From Atherix ibis (Eukaryota > Arthropoda > Insecta > Diptera > Athericidae), in assembly GCA_958298945.1 (NCBI GenBank), contig OY282607.1, positions 80,627,868 to 80,691,867 on the forward strand: DNA of 64,000 bases, read 5' to 3'. This document shows positions 11,700 to 25,059 of the stretch, one piece after another. Numbering within the stretch: position 1 is the first letter of the stretch; each line of letters opens with the position of its first letter. The notes beneath the pieces are model-generated. The model worked only from the letters and a program-made list of their open reading frames with translations. It searched no databases and was not told the origin of the DNA. Made by a program: the position numbers and the translations under genes.

Positions 11700-13490
11700 A
11701 TCCTGTATATTTAATAATAATATTAGAAAAAAAAAATTAACTTAATTTAGCATTAGAATAGTTAAAAATTAGTAGGCTTGACCACCACCATATCGGAATT
11801 CTCTTTCATATCAAATCGAATATATTCACGTACAAAAGATAAATTAAACAAACTATAGAGTTAAGCAAATATATCTACTTGTACACGTATGTATGTCTGC
11901 ATACCATTTATTTTCTGTTGTTTTAACCATTGTTGAAAAAATCGTGCAAATACGAGGTAAAGAGTTACCATCAAAATGTTATAGCTGTTAATCGTAGTAG
12001 TTATTAAAGGTAAAAACAAAACAAAATCAAATAAAAAAGAACAAAAACAGAAAACAAAGATTAAAAAAAAAAAAAAAAAAAAAAAAAATATATATATTTA
12101 TAAAATTTTTACTTGATCAAGAAGTTTGTTTTTATTCAATATAATTATGTTGATATGAAATTCAAGTTGGTATACATATTTGTGTGTACTCGGGGTACAC
12201 TTTTTTTCGGTTGTTGGGTTGGTACGTCTATTTTATCTGTTCTCGAGGCGCCTGTATCCCGTTGCGAACAGTCTGATTAACAAACATAATCTTGCGGGCA
12301 TATAATGTCTAGAAAACATTCTTAAATTGTCTGGTTTAGAATTTTTTGAGCATTTATTAATGGTAAATATGTATGTACGGTTAAAGATAATATCAAATTT
12401 TTATCTCATCGAGTATAAAGTAATTTGAAAAAAAAATAAAAAATAGTAGTTATGTTTGGGGCTTTTTTGTCTATCTGTCTGTATGTATGTATACAAGTAC
12501 GTATCAATACATTATGTGTATTTATTTAAATATTTCAATTAATTAAGGTAATTTGATTGATGGGCTAGTTTTTTTCTTCTTCTCTCCTATCGCTCTTTAT
12601 CTCGCTCTTCCAATAAAAAACTTCTATTCCATATCTGGACTATTGTAAAAAAAAAAAAAAAAAATTTTTTAAAACTATGTGTACATACACCCTGATGTGA
12701 AAATTAGTATTATATTAGTATTATTATGAAGAAGCATTCAATTATAAAATGCTCATTTGTTAAAAAAAAAAATCAAATTCTATACAAATCAGATATTAAT
12801 TCTGTTTAATGTAAATCAATTAAAAAATTTCACATAAATAAAACTTTTCACACGGATTTATTCTAGACAATTTTTTTTTTTTTTGGTTTTATTATAATTC
12901 AAATCAAATTCGACATTATTCATATGATTTACGAATGCAAATAAAAATAAAAATAAAAATATTTCACATTTCACATTTTATATTTATGTTTATTCATATA
13001 TTGTATGATAGAAATTAATTTAAACAAATTATTATTATGATCTCTTTGAACTATTTTACTCTCTTGGTAAATATTAAAAAAAAGCGAAATAGTAATAATA
13101 ATAATATTAATAATAATAACAAACAATTGTAGAACCAAAGTAAAAAAAACCGAAAGTAAATAAAAAACCGAAAACAAAAAACTAAATTATATTAATTGAT
13201 ATGTAGTTATAGGCTTTGAAGTCTATAGAATGAATGGGTTGATGACATTTATTGGCATAAAATCAGAACAATCCCAAAAAAAAAAAAAAATTCTAACAAA
13301 ATAAAACAAAAGGAAAAAAGAAATAAAATCCAATAAAAAAATCGCATACATATCGTATGCGTTTAATGCGCATACACACATATGTGTATGAAAATAATAA
13401 TACACTCGTTTCCAACAAAAATATTTAGCTTACCGCATATATCCAATCCGCATACAAATAAAACTTGCTTACCGAATTGACTGGGTGTAC
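11700..13490. other. Gene-free sequence rich in simple repeats
   Basis: It contains a long poly(A) tract with a following (TA)n stretch (about 12063-12100), another A-run near 12648-12664, and AATAAT-type runs near 13090-13120. No coding region can be supported; the minus-strand frames at 12971 and 13223 are low-complexity Phe/Ile/Leu translations of A/T runs. Confidence 0.5.
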
Positions 13491-13499
13491 AAATTGAAT

Positions 13500-14040
13500 A
13501 AGGCGTAACCGAATTTAGCTACTGTTTCAGGTCGTGTTGATTGTGTTGCTGAGTTGTGGCCACACCTACTCTGTGTATAACTAAAGGGGTTCATTCCATC
13601 CGAAAGGGGAGGAGTGTCTCTTTTGTACTTTATTGCTTTGAACTATAGCCCAACGCAAACCGTATTAAACGTGTGGGTGTGTGTGCGTTGCGATACGTTA
13701 CAAAGCATTCCTCAAAAAAAAGACCTGTACTCGCGTAATATACGAAAAGGTATCCAGGGCAACGTCAAATACTCGTGCACTCGTATGCGGCATACTCCAA
13801 TACACTGGTGCGTGATAAACAACCGGGAACTATCTACGATATCCAAATGTATCTTATAGGCAAGCAGCAATGTATTGCTCTTAGTAAGAATTTAATAATT
13901 CTAAAGTAGCAAAGCAAACTGAATTGCTTCCATACAGTGATCATTGGAACGTTGTCCAGCTCAGGTTGGTTTTTTGGTCTTTCGGTATTTTCAGATTGCA
14001 TTCATTACGTGGAAGTATTTTAGTGGCAACATTTTGTGTA

Positions 14041-14072
<32 letters not shown>

Positions 14073-14463
14073 AACATACGCATATATACACATATACATA
14101 CTAATTTATCTACAATATACAAACCTAAAACATACATATACATAATTAGGAATAATGTATTTTTTATAAAATTATCTACATCCATACATATATGCATGCA
14201 TGTATATACATATAATAATAAATATATTATATCTCTAATGTGTTGTACATATATGCGCATGCATCAATGGACAATTCTCCATTAGCATATATGCAGATGT
14301 ATAGATAGACGTATGTATGTATGTTTGTTTAATTATAATATTATATAAAGATATGCACATGTTTATTTATTATATTGTAAAAAAAAATATTTTCGAAAAA
14401 ATCAAATCAGTATTTAATTAGTCAATTTTTAGACTGAATGAATTTGCGGGTGCGAAAGTAACG
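13500..14463 (+). promoter_or_regulatory. Possible mab-21 upstream/5' UTR region
   Basis: The segment 13500-13980 is visibly less AT-rich than its surroundings, includes a run of GT-rich sequence (13670-13700) and lies directly upstream of mab-21 on the same strand, so it is the best candidate for promoter or 5' UTR sequence. No TATA box or initiator could be assigned with confidence. An (AAT)n microsatellite lies at 14041-14069. The small frames at 13614, 13924 and 13991 have no recognisable content. Confidence 0.25.
14041..14069. repeat. (AAT)n microsatellite
   Basis: About ten tandem AAT units, roughly 400 bp upstream of the mab-21 start codon. A second AAT run of similar length begins exactly at the mab-21 splice donor (15212). 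Confidence 0.9.
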
Positions 14464-15211
14464 ATGTTAGTTCCGTCTGATATGATTGCTGCCCAATCGA
14501 AAATCGTATATCAAATGAACAAATATTGTGCCGATCGTGTTCAAGCTCGTAAATCTCAAATTCATAAAACAATTCAAGAAGTATGTAGAATAGTGCAAGA
14601 TGTTTTAAAAGAAGTTGAAGTGCAAGAGCCCCGTTTTATATCATCGTTAAATGATTATAATGGCCGGTATGAAGGTCTCGAAGTTATATCACCGTCGGAA
14701 TTCGAAATAATTATTTATCTAAATCAAATGGGTGTATTGAATTTTGTTGACGATGGCACATTACCAGGATGTGCTGTATTAAAATTGAGTGATGGTAGAA
14801 AAAGATCAATGTCATTATGGGTTGAATTTATAACTGCTTCCGGTTATTTGTCAGCACGTAAGATCCGGTCAAGATTTCAAACTTTAGTGGCACAAGCTTG
14901 TGATAAATGTGCTTATCGTGATATAATTAAAATGATAGCCGATACAACCGAAGTTAAACTACGGATACGGGAAAGGATTATTGTGCAAATAACACCCGCC
15001 TTCAAATGTGCTGGATTATGGCCCAGATCGGCGTCACATTGGCCAATTCCCGGTATTCCATGGCCGCATCCAAATATTGTTGCCGAAGTCAAAACTGAAG
15101 GTTTCGATATGCTATCAAAAGAGTGCATAGCATTACAAGGTAAAAATTCCGCAATGGAGGGTGACGCCTGGGTATTAAGTTTCACTGATGCTGAAAACAG
15201 ACTTTTGCAAG
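14464..15211 (+). CDS. mab-21: Mab-21 homologue, exon 1
   Basis: Encodes residues 1-249 of a Mab-21 family protein plus the first base of codon 250. The family (C. elegans mab-21, vertebrate MAB21L1/2) acts in neural, eye and body patterning and has a nucleotidyltransferase-like fold related to cGAS. Very conserved blocks are visible: QEPRFISSLNDYNGRYEG, GLEVISPSEFEIIIYLNQMG (the nucleotidyltransferase-type acidic strand), LPGCAVLKLSDGRKRSMSLW, ARKIRSRFQTLVAQ and VQITPAFKCAG. The start MLVPSDMIAAQSK is the insect form, slightly longer at the N terminus than the vertebrate proteins. The exon ends ..TTGCAAG|GTAATAAT, and exon 2 resumes at 30120 in matching phase to give LLQG-ASRRRC, as expected for the family. 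Reading through the donor would add nine Asn and one Lys before a stop at 15244-15246. Joined length is 365 residues, the usual family size. Regulation is not visible. Confidence 0.95.
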
Positions 15212-15212
15212 G

Positions 15213-15239
<27 letters not shown>
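15212..15239 (+). repeat. (AAT)n microsatellite at the mab-21 5' splice site
   Basis: The mab-21 intron starts directly with GTAATAATAAT and continues as AAT units to about 15239, so the microsatellite forms the intronic part of the splice donor from position +3 onward. In frame it would encode poly-Asn followed by Lys and a stop. Confidence 0.9.
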
Positions 15240-15244
<5 letters not shown>

Positions 15245-17487
15245 AAGCTAATAGTTATTAATTTTATTAAATTTGTTCAAAATTTGATTTTTTCTGCAAA
15301 AAAAAAAACCATTTTAGACCAATGCTTTTATTAATATCACATACCGGCGGTAAAACCATTTCTCGAACCAATGTAAGATCTCAACTCAAAAGCAAAAATA
15401 CCTCTTCCCACATGGCTGAGATTTTCTAATCAATATTTAAACTATAAGTAAAACCATTTTAGATGTTTTGATGAAAATGTTTTTATATATTTTATGAGAT
15501 TTTTAAAAAAAAATTATAGATAAAGATATTTTTTCTTTTCTTTTATGGTGACACGTTTTGGAATTTTTTAGAGCAGCACTATTTGAATGAAATTATATCA
15601 AATTCTTACCTTTTTTTTACTTTCAATTTGAAGAAGTTATTTTAGTAAAATATTCTTTAGTATCTATTACTTATACTTGTGTTTATATTATTCATGAAAA
15701 TAATGGTATTATATGCAAAAGTATAAAAAGAGGTAATTTGTAAAAGAAAATTTTTTGCATTAAAATTTACCTGAAAACTCCTAATAATTTACCTAATTTT
15801 TAAAGAAAAAAAATCCTAATAAGATTAAGGATGATTTTATTTTCTATATACAATTTATGGTTTTATACGAACTCTTAGCATGAATTTGGAGAAAGGTACG
15901 TCTTTTGGGCAAATTTTTAGGTAACTATTGAGATTTAAAACTAACCCGTTTTTGCTGTGAATATTTTTTTTAAAAAAAGAACTTTTGTTGGAAATCATTT
16001 GCCAAAAATTAGTATTTTTTTGCTAACGAGGCATTATGCATACAGGATAATTACTAGATTATATACAAAAGTTTTACAACTATAAAGATAATGGCAAAAA
16101 GGATCAAACCCTTCGTATATCAAACAAAGATACACTAAGGGTTTGAGAAGCCTTTTATCAGTACCCATTTAAGTGGTTTGGTATCTTCTAAAGATACAAA
16201 TTCAAAATAATGTTGCTCAAACATGGAATCTTATCAACATAGATTCTTTTTTTGTTAGTTTTTCTTTTTGCATATACAATAATTAACAAATATTTATTTT
16301 ATAGCAAAAATTATTGATAAAAGAATTCACAGTTCCAAATTTGATGTTTAATCAAAGGAAACATTTGATAAAATTTTAACGAACAGCTTGTATTTTATAA
16401 TATAATGTCTTATTTATGTAACGAAATTTAATTCTGTGTATTCCATATTGTGTGAAGAATATATATTTTTATTTTTTGGAAGATGTGATAAAAGTATTAG
16501 AATTCATCTAGTTTAGCTAAATGCTAAGCTCATTAAAAATCCATTAGGGTTAACAGTCAAATCGTTTTTTTTTTGAGGTTTAAGATGTTTCATAATTTTA
16601 TTTTAAACTATATTTATTATTATTATTAATGATTTTTTTCTTTCAAGCATAGAACAATATTTCTATCATATAATAATCTTCAATTTTTTTAAGATAAGTC
16701 TTCAAATCTCATCAAATCTGTTAAAATCTATCGGATAAAAAAAGTCATTTTATGAAATCTTCTATTGATTAAATAGTTTGAATTTTATGTGATGTTCTAT
16801 CACTAACTATTTGATTAAATAAACGCTATTTATTGTACGTATATTGTAACATATATTTTTTTCTGTTTATTCATGCAAATTTCTGTCACAATTCCTAAAC
16901 CAGAATAGAGTCATTCAGTAATTGTTCAGCTTTTAGCGTATAATTCCTTAGGTCGGTATCTTTTATAATATTAATTGGTATTTAAAAAATATAATTTTGA
17001 TTAAGTTAATATTGCCATTTATAAGAAAGTGCTTCCGAATTTTTGTCTGATCTCTTTGGGTATAAATAATCAGAAAATATCAACTAACTAGCTCTGTAAA
17101 AGATGCAATTATATTAGTAAATATTGAAAAATTATCTCGTAAAGAAACTGGAAACTATATTCGTAGGGATACATAAGATAATGGAATTGTACTAAACAGT
17201 GTTAATGAAAAAATCTAATAAACGTTAAGTGTTTCGATAGCCGTTCTGTTGATGAGCGCGTTCCCCGTGGGAATATGAGAAAAAATGTCCAACAGCCGTC
17301 TTAGGTTGGCTCTATTTTTATGGTATTCCCTTAATGGCGATGGTTTTAAATTTAGAGTCTATATTAATCGAAGCTGCAGGAAAAGTTAATAAAAAATACT
17401 TACTCTATTTTAAAAGTTGTTGTTAAAAGAATTTTTTTTTTCAAAGAATATTTTCGAAATACATATTCTAATTTGTTTGGTGAAATT

Positions 17488-18530
17488 ATGGATTATCCAG
17501 TTGGCGGTTAGGAAAGTACAGTCCCGTTATTTGACAAACTTTAAATATATATTTCATCTAAGATAGTATTTATTTAGCTTAAGGCTTGCCATTTTATATT
17601 ATGAATCGTTTAATCGATCATGGAATGTTGCCATTTTATATTACGACAGGCTTTAGATGCTGTTTTTTCGAACAAAATTTACAACAGCAATGAGGATAAT
17701 TTCACGGTCGGTGGTTTCTCAATAAGCAAAATTATCATAAATCGAGCTATAAAACCTCAAAAGTAATAGAAGAGAAATTATTGTATCCGCTAAAAGTGAC
17801 AGTCCTGTTTGCATTTCGGTCTGAAGGTGTCATTGCGATTGATGCCGTTTGACAATTACTTATTAAACCACGCAAAAGATCATAATTATTCAGCATTTAT
17901 TTAGGAATAAAATTATGCCATTTTACATAACGGATTAACTATTGATAAAGCAGTAAAATTGTAAAAACATTATTTTATGTTAACGATGAGGTTCATTTCT
18001 CCCACGGTGGATACGTCAGTTAACCTTCAAGTGACTAAAGAGAAGCCATTATATCTACGAAAAGTGGCTGGTTGGTATGAATTTTGGTCTAAAAATGTCT
18101 TTTATTTGAAAATTAAGAAACAGAGATAGTTACTGAGTGTTAAAGATATTAATATTTACTATATGTGGTTTCAACAAGGCAAATTTTGAGTTTATTTTGC
18201 AAAAAGTTCTCAGGACGCGTAACTTTCAGATTTTGTAATGTACAACTTGCATCCGTTGGTAAAATCGTATTTATACAGATAGTTCTGAAACTTTTTTCTT
18301 ATAAAGTTTAATGTAAAATCGTATTTGTTACAGATAGTTCTGATAGTTTAGATTATTTAAAAACCCAACTTTAAAAACCCATGAAAAATGTTAGCTCGAA
18401 ATGTGCCAAGAAAACATCAAAAATTACATCGAAAGAGATGAAGTCCTGCAAGAAGTCTCATAGCAAATATTTTAATAATAATAAGGTTTAAGAAATATGC
18501 TTATACATACACTTAGTTAAAAAAAATTAT
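17488..18530 (+). mobile_element. Decayed rosa-like transposon(s)
   Basis: Starts with GGATTATCCAGTTGGCGG and GGAAAGTACAGTCCCGTTATTTGACAA, the terminal pattern of this family. Two degraded versions of the block around the first catalytic Asp occur (about 17685-17830, ATGAGGATAATTTC; about 17980-18110, GATGAGGTTCATTTCTCCC..GGTGGATACGTCA), so this is either two nested insertions or an internal duplication. TATGTGGTTTCAACAAGGC near 18160 corresponds to the IWFQQD block of the second catalytic Asp. No frame is open. Confidence 0.55.
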
Positions 18531-19689
18531 CGCAATGTAAATTTTAAATATGTTTACTTACCTACCGAAAAAACAAAATTATATAAATTGGATAAATTAT
18601 AAAAAGTATTTTGTTGATCAATTCATCTCGGAGTAGGCTTAATTTCTTATAAAGATAGATTATTTACTATTTTTTTGCTTATTTTTAGTAACATTTCTAG
18701 TGAAATTTTAATTTGGATATTTCATGATAACTAAAAAACAACACGCTACACTTTTTACAAAATGGTTTTCAACTTATTCAAAAGAAAGGAGAAGATTCGA
18801 TATCAAATGGATCTAAAGTAAATTGTTTATAATCAAAGTAAATTTTTCTATAATCTAACTCAGACTAAATTTATAATTATATCATAAAAATATGGAAAAA
18901 AATTAATGAATCTATTATATTGTAATAAATAAAAAAACAGTATCAAATAGGAAAAATTATTAAACTAGGAAACTTTAAAATTATTAATTATGTTAAAATG
19001 TTTGCACAAAATAATCAATAAAACCAAAGATTTATTTTTAGAAAAGAATCAAATATTCTAAATTTACTAATCATCAAATTATTTGATAAATTGTTACATT
19101 AAAATTAGAAAAATGACTTCTACGATATTTTGTATATATTAAGGGGAAAAAAGTTTTTTGATAATAGATTTTTTTATCAAATTAATTTCTGTTCTGAATT
19201 TTTGAGAGTTTGAAAAACTCCATCAGAGTTTGATAGTAAAAAACTAAATATTAAAAACTAATAGCATTTTGATTTTTAAAATAAAAAATTGTATGTGCAA
19301 ATAAATCTAAAAATTCAATACTTATAAAATTACAATTTTTTTTTCAGTTTTACTTTTGAATAGTTAGTCTTAGCTGAATCAATAAGAAACTATACTGATT
19401 ATATTGTAGTATCTGAAATTTTTAGAATATTTTTAAATAAAATTACCTAAAAAGTTTTAACAACTGAACATATGAATGAGTGTTTTTTTGTACCATTTTC
19501 CAATTATTTCTTATTATTATTGAGTAAGTAACTGGTTAGGCATCTTTTTCAAGGATTTGGTCTAATGAAAAATTAGGGGCGCTCAATTTTTAAAATTAAT
19601 TAAGAAGAATTATGTGTGAGCTATGGCGGATATCTTTATTGCACATTAAAGTACATTTGATGCCTATTATTAAATAAAAAATAAAATCG

Positions 19690-20170
19690 TTCAAACAGCC
19701 TCCACGAGTTCGTTTGCAGGAGATAATGGACTGAATCTCACGGATGGCTTGAGAGCCACATTCAGGTTTTTCATATATTATAAAGAGCTACACCATAGTT
19801 ACATAGTATTGTATACACAAATTCAAACTCAACGAAGAATAGCATCCGGCTTTTGGAGCCTCATTTGTCCACACCGCTGGTATAGACCATTGGTTTAACG
19901 TAGCGCCATAGAAAAAAGTCCGAGAACGTTAAATCGCACGATCTTGAAGGCTAGCTGATATCAGTCCCTTGTTTTAACAGATATTTTCAGTCTTTTGTTT
20001 AACTGATCTTGGAGGGTAGCTGATATGCAATAAGTCCCTTGTTTTAACTAATATTTTTCAATAACAAACTGATATTATCTTTGTCATCTAATTGAGACAA
20101 AACAAATTCTTTTATCATCACTCGATACCTCTCGCTATCGACAGTTACTTTCGGGCCCGATTATCTTATT
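19690..20170 (-). mobile_element. Rosa-like relic fragment
   Basis: Contains TAAATCGCACGATCTTGAAGGC (about 19930-19955), which in the other minus-strand relics (3300 and 25370) encodes the PPRSCDLT-type block near the third catalytic Asp. Part of it (CTTGTTTTAAC-GATATTTTCA) is locally duplicated at about 19970 and 20038. No open frame and no clear ends. Confidence 0.4.
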
Positions 20171-20599
20171 AGGCAGTAAGCTTTTCTGAATGCAAAGGGA
20201 GCTCCTGAAACTTGAATTCATAAAAAAACAATTACTTTAAAAAAATTACTCTAAAAAGTTGAAAAAAATTAAATCCTTTGGGTTAGACCTACGGATTCGA
20301 AAAAAATGTTTTTCTTTAAATTGTGAATTTCAATTTATTTTTTGAGCTTTTTTCAGTTAATTTTCAACTTTAAAAGTGATATTTTTAAACATTTAATTTA
20401 AAAACACTTCTTATTTAAAAAAAAAGAAGATCTATTTTATTATTGAAATAAACAAAAATTGATCTTATTTGAAGATGATGATGCTCAATATAATCGCGTC
20501 CGGACTTTCCTTGTGGCCGTTGAATTTCTACTTGAAAATATTTAAATGAACTTTTGTAATATTATTTTGCCATTTAGATTCTGATTTTTTTAAATTACC

Positions 20600-21330
20600 A
20601 AATCCTTCCTCGTCCCCAAAAGCTCGAAATCATACGGGACAGAGTAGTTCTCGCCTTTTCAAAACTCGCAATCAGATTAAGGACGAAGTAGTATTCTGGC
20701 CAATCTAGCATGTTTCAAATCACTATTAAACCCAATTTTTTATCTTATGGCCCTTTTATCAATTATACAAATTCAAAACTTCCATAATCTAATTAGAATA
20801 AAAGCACATTTCCATTCATAAAAATCTATTACTAAATTTTAAGAAATACAAAAAAAATGACAAAACGAAACTGCAGCATCATCATGGAAAAAGTGGGTCT
20901 GTAATAACCAAAAGTAATCTTTTATTCGAAGGTACTATATGGTTATTTATCATTGTATGTAACGTTCTATAATTTATCCTTGTCCCTATACAAAATAAAA
21001 ATCCTTCTGGAACTGAGCAGATAGACAACCCCAAACGAAGAAAATTTGTTTCGCGTTAGAACGCAATCATCTTTTTATTCTTCCCCTATTCTAAGGCGAA
21101 CAAACTGATTACCGTCGGATGCGTTCATGTTACATTTGCACTCATCCGTAAATATTACAGCCTCCCCTCTCCAATCATTCTCCATCCACTTTATAAGAAG
21201 AAGATCCGGGGAAAAAACAGATACAAGTTTAGTTTTCTTGCCAATAATCCCAATAAATTTAATCCCTAACACACCAACATTTTTTTTCATTCGTTATTTT
21301 GGCAAGCATGGAATATATTTCTCTTGATGA
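20600..21330 (-). mobile_element. Decayed Tc1-like transposon
   Basis: The minus-strand frame 21290-21075 ends with IFTDECKCNMNASDGNQFV, a recognisable degraded form of the Tc1-family block F(S/T)DESKFN..GSDGR around the first catalytic Asp. Further along the minus strand (about 20700-20720) the sequence can be read as DWPEYYFVLNLI, matching the (D)WP.(Y)SPDLNPIE block of the third catalytic residue, now mutated. Inverted ends were not located. It lies inside the mab-21 intron. Confidence 0.6.
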
Positions 21331-21339
21331 TTTCGTTGT

Positions 21340-21760
21340 ATTGTATTAAAACAGATTTTTGTTGTTGTTTTTGTTAATCTGTTCCTTCCTGTTCGGTGTA
21401 TTTTCTTTAACTTTATTGTCTGGTCCGAATTTCGAATTTCGCAAAAAACCGATAAAACTAGTAAAGTCATTTAAAACATTTATAAAGGCAGGGTTATTTT
21501 TAGAAACATGGCATACAGGATAGAACATCAAAAAACATCGGGGTGGGGGACTTTCTTTGTTTCTTTGTTTCTGCGCTCTCCGATAGGTGGACTTGGGTGA
21601 AGGCTTTTCCATTCTTCTTCATTAAGTGGCATTAGGTGGTCCCTTACACTTTTCTTGGGTACTTTTTGGAATGGATTTTTCCAACGCACATCTACAAATT
21701 GGTGATTGTTTGCGATAGGGAGAGGACTGGGGGTGTGGGAATTATACAATAAGCTAACCG
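21340..21760. other. Unassigned sequence with overlapping open frames
   Basis: Two overlapping minus-strand frames (21346-21612 and 21528-21749) are open for 70-90 codons. I recognise no domain, and no splice partners are evident. It may be another piece of the adjacent Tc1-like relic or unrelated repeat sequence. Confidence 0.25.
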
Positions 21761-21939
21761 CATTGTTACAAATATTTTTAAAATGTATATTCTTTTATTT
21801 ACGAAAGTTTGGTGTCGTTTTAAGACAATCTTTGTCTTAATAATTAAAGATAATTAATAATTTTTAAAAGTATTTGATAAATTATTGTTCAGTTTATTCA
21901 TAAAGGCTTATCTACTTCGTGACTCAGAAAATACAACTA

Positions 21940-22640
21940 TGTCATTTGACGGCTGTTGAGCAAATATATCAGTCATATATATGTTCAGGAACATAGAATG
22001 CGTAGAAGATACAGCGATTGGGTGCTGAAACAACAGGCCTTTGATAGTGATTTTCAGATAAAATTTTCTGCAGCGATGAGGGTCGGTGGATATGTTAATA
22101 AGATTACCATATATGGGGATCTGAAAAGCCACAAGTGATTGTGCAGAAGCCATTATATGCTGCGAAAAATGGCTGTCTGGTGTGCATTTTGGTCTAAAGT
22201 GTCTCATTGGCCTGTATTTCGTTGCAAATAATGAAGGAGAATCGGTTATCCTCAATTCTGAGCATTATAGCCGTATGATTAGCAATCTTTTTGATTTGGA
22301 AAGCACAGCTCTATTTTTTGACAGCTGTGAAACCTATACGTCAACCTATAGAAAATTTTCTTCAGTGATGAGGGTCGGTGAATATGTCAATAAGCAAAAT
22401 TACCATATATGGGGTTCTGAAAACCCACAAGTGATTGTGGGGAAGCCATTATACGCTGCGAAAAATGACTGCCTGGTGTGCATTTTGGTCTAAAGGTTTC
22501 TCATTGGTCTGTATTTCGTTGAAAATGATGAAGGAGAGACTGCTACCCTCAGTTCTGAGCGTTATGGCCGTATGATAAGCAAAATTTGTGATTTGGAAAG
22601 CACAGCACTGTTTTTTGACAGCTGTGAAACCTATACGTCA
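21940..22640 (+). mobile_element. Rosa-like relic with internal tandem duplication
   Basis: The plus strand carries two copies of the same roughly 290-bp piece (GATGAGGGTCGGTG at about 22075 and 22366). Each encodes degraded fragments such as DEGRWICQ, YHIWGSENPQVIV.KPLYAAKN and Y.RMISNL of a DD41D transposase, then ending in TTTTTTGACAGCTGTGAAACC. Both are broken by stops. It lies within the mab-21 intron. Confidence 0.6.
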
Positions 22641-22649
22641 TCCCAGCTA

Positions 22650-23440
22650 ACATTTGTTTTGTCTAAGGTTTGCCATTTTAAATTTTAGTTCGTTTGACTA
22701 CCAAATAACGCCTTAAAATTGAAAAAACTTTTTATAAAATTGGTGTTTCTGCCGTAGACATGTTTCGTGATTTAAGAGGAAATAATGATCATCAACGATA
22801 AAGATAATTTTTTCTCGCTCAATGAAAATGCAAATTAACAAAATTGTCATATATTCGGCCTTGAAAACTAGAAAATCACTGTGGAAAAGTCATTTTTCGG
22901 TGTTATTTCTTTAAAAATGAACAAGGGGAGACCTATACGGTCAGTTCTGAACGCTGTAGTCATATGATAAGTGATTTTTTTTGTATAACTTGCAAATTTT
23001 AAATCTGTACTATATGTGGTTTCAAAAAGATGCATCACAAGCCACACAACACGACAAATTTTGGTTTTTTATTGCGGAACAAATTCTAACAATGCGTAAT
23101 TTCGGCATTTGGTTACGTTAATTGGCCTCCAAGATCATTCGATTTGACGCTAATGGATTTGTTCTTGTGAGGTTATGCAAAACCAAATCGTTTTCACGCA
23201 TAGACAATTCTGACATATGAGAGTATTTAAAAATCAACATCAATCAAGAAATCAGTCATGTAAATTACCTTGAAAGGATCGAATCCTGCACAAAGTCCTT
23301 ATGACAGCTAATAATTTAATATTTTGTCTATAATGGCAAGGCCTAAACAATATAATTTAATATAATTTTTTATTAAAATCTTAATTTTAAATGCAATTTA
23401 TTTGACTTTACTTTCCAAAGTCCCAGATTGATTACCTCCC
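22650..23440 (+). mobile_element. Decayed rosa-like transposon
   Basis: Follows the previous relic directly. Visible pieces in order are a degraded first-Asp block near 22820, TATATGTGGTTTCAAAAAGATGC (second-Asp block, near 23010), TTGGCCTCCAAGATCATTCGATTTGACGC (WPPRSFDLT-type, near 23120) and the terminal string CTTTACTTTCCAAAGTCCCAGATTG. The order matches a full-length but dead copy. Confidence 0.6.
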
Positions 23441-25059
23441 TTTTTATTATTTCTTTTAGGATTAGTGAATCGCAAACGCAGTAAAAGATTGTTTCATACG
23501 CAATTATTTAACTTATTGTGTTTTAAAGAAAAACTTTTCCCCCAATTGGTTCTAAGTAGCCAGCAGAAAATAATTCCTAAATTTTAAAAATTGTATTAAA
23601 AATCTAGTTTGTTTTTCAATCAAGCACTTTGAACTTATTGAAAAAAGAGAAATTCTCATCTATATCATAAACTAGCATAAATGTATATTCCAGAGCCATT
23701 AAATAAGATAAATCTCTTCGTGTTATAGTGAAATTTTCCATAGTGTGAATAATAAAAGTGCATAGTTATTTTTGTGATCAATTTTTTGACAATATTAAGT
23801 TCCATTCAGTCATAAATAAAATGAGTAACAAGACAGTTCTTTCGATGACTTATAAAGGCAATAATGTATACTAAAAATAGTGATGGCCCTTTTGAACTTG
23901 CATTCGAATAATTATCAATTAATTCTCAAAGGAATAGATTCCTCTCAATTTGTGATATCTAATTATAGAATACCACTTTTTAAGGGGAAGTGACATATGA
24001 AAAAAATTAAATAAAAAAAAAACTACATACACAATTAGTACTCAACTACAAAAGAGGTGGGAATAGGTATATTAGGATGCTAATCATTAATATAATAAAT
24101 ATTAATGTTAAGTAACGCAATATACTAATGATATTATGTACATGAGGAACAAATAATAAAATCGTTTTATTTTTTCTGAAAATCGAAATTTCTAATAAAT
24201 GAAGAAATTTTACTTTTCCTTATGAAGGAAATGAAAATAGTTCTTGATGATAAAATAGTGACAAAACGTTCGCATATGCTGAACAGAAAATAGACATGCT
24301 GGTAGAATTTCTTATTTCGTTCTCTTATATATGAGAAATATATTCCTTTCATACTCCTTGTCTCATAAATAGTTCACGCGGTTGAATTAGTTCTTCACCT
24401 TTTTTCCATAGAATGATCGGAATGTCTTATGAATATTCCATTTATGTGCATAGAATCTATATTCAGTAGGAAATGCTAGAAGGAATATTATTAAAAACGA
24501 AGCAAAATAGGAACTTATAAATATGGTCTTTGGCTAATATCAAATATTGAGATTTGTATGGACTTTCAATTTGAGTATAGTGTGTTATCTATTAGTAAAT
24601 CCCATCCATAAACCTTCTTTGTATTCTTGAATCTCAGATACTACACTTATTGGGTTAGATTAAATCCTATTAAACATTGCTCAAGACATGGGCTAACTAC
24701 GATAAATAGACAAATCAGGTAATTATATTATATGCATATAAGGAATATTAAAAGAAGCTATTGAACAAAGTCAATCACTATTCGGTAAAGCTGAAACTTT
24801 AGTAAAAAATATATTTAAAAAAAAGGCAAAGAAGTGAAGAATACTTTTAAAGATGGCAACATAGAACCTGAAAACAAAAGAAAAGACCTACACTTTTAAT
24901 TATCAGAATACGGAGAAAATTTGCTTCAATTTCATTAGTATTGTCACAGTTAAGTGCATATTTAACGAAATAGAAAACAAAATTAACTCTAAACATGTAT
25001 ATATATACACACATGTATTAATATAACACAAAAATTTATGGTTTAAAAAGAAAAATCCA

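Noticed and set aside
13614..14260. Small frames upstream of mab-21, including one running through the AAT microsatellite
   Set aside because: No recognisable domain and low complexity. More likely promoter or UTR sequence.
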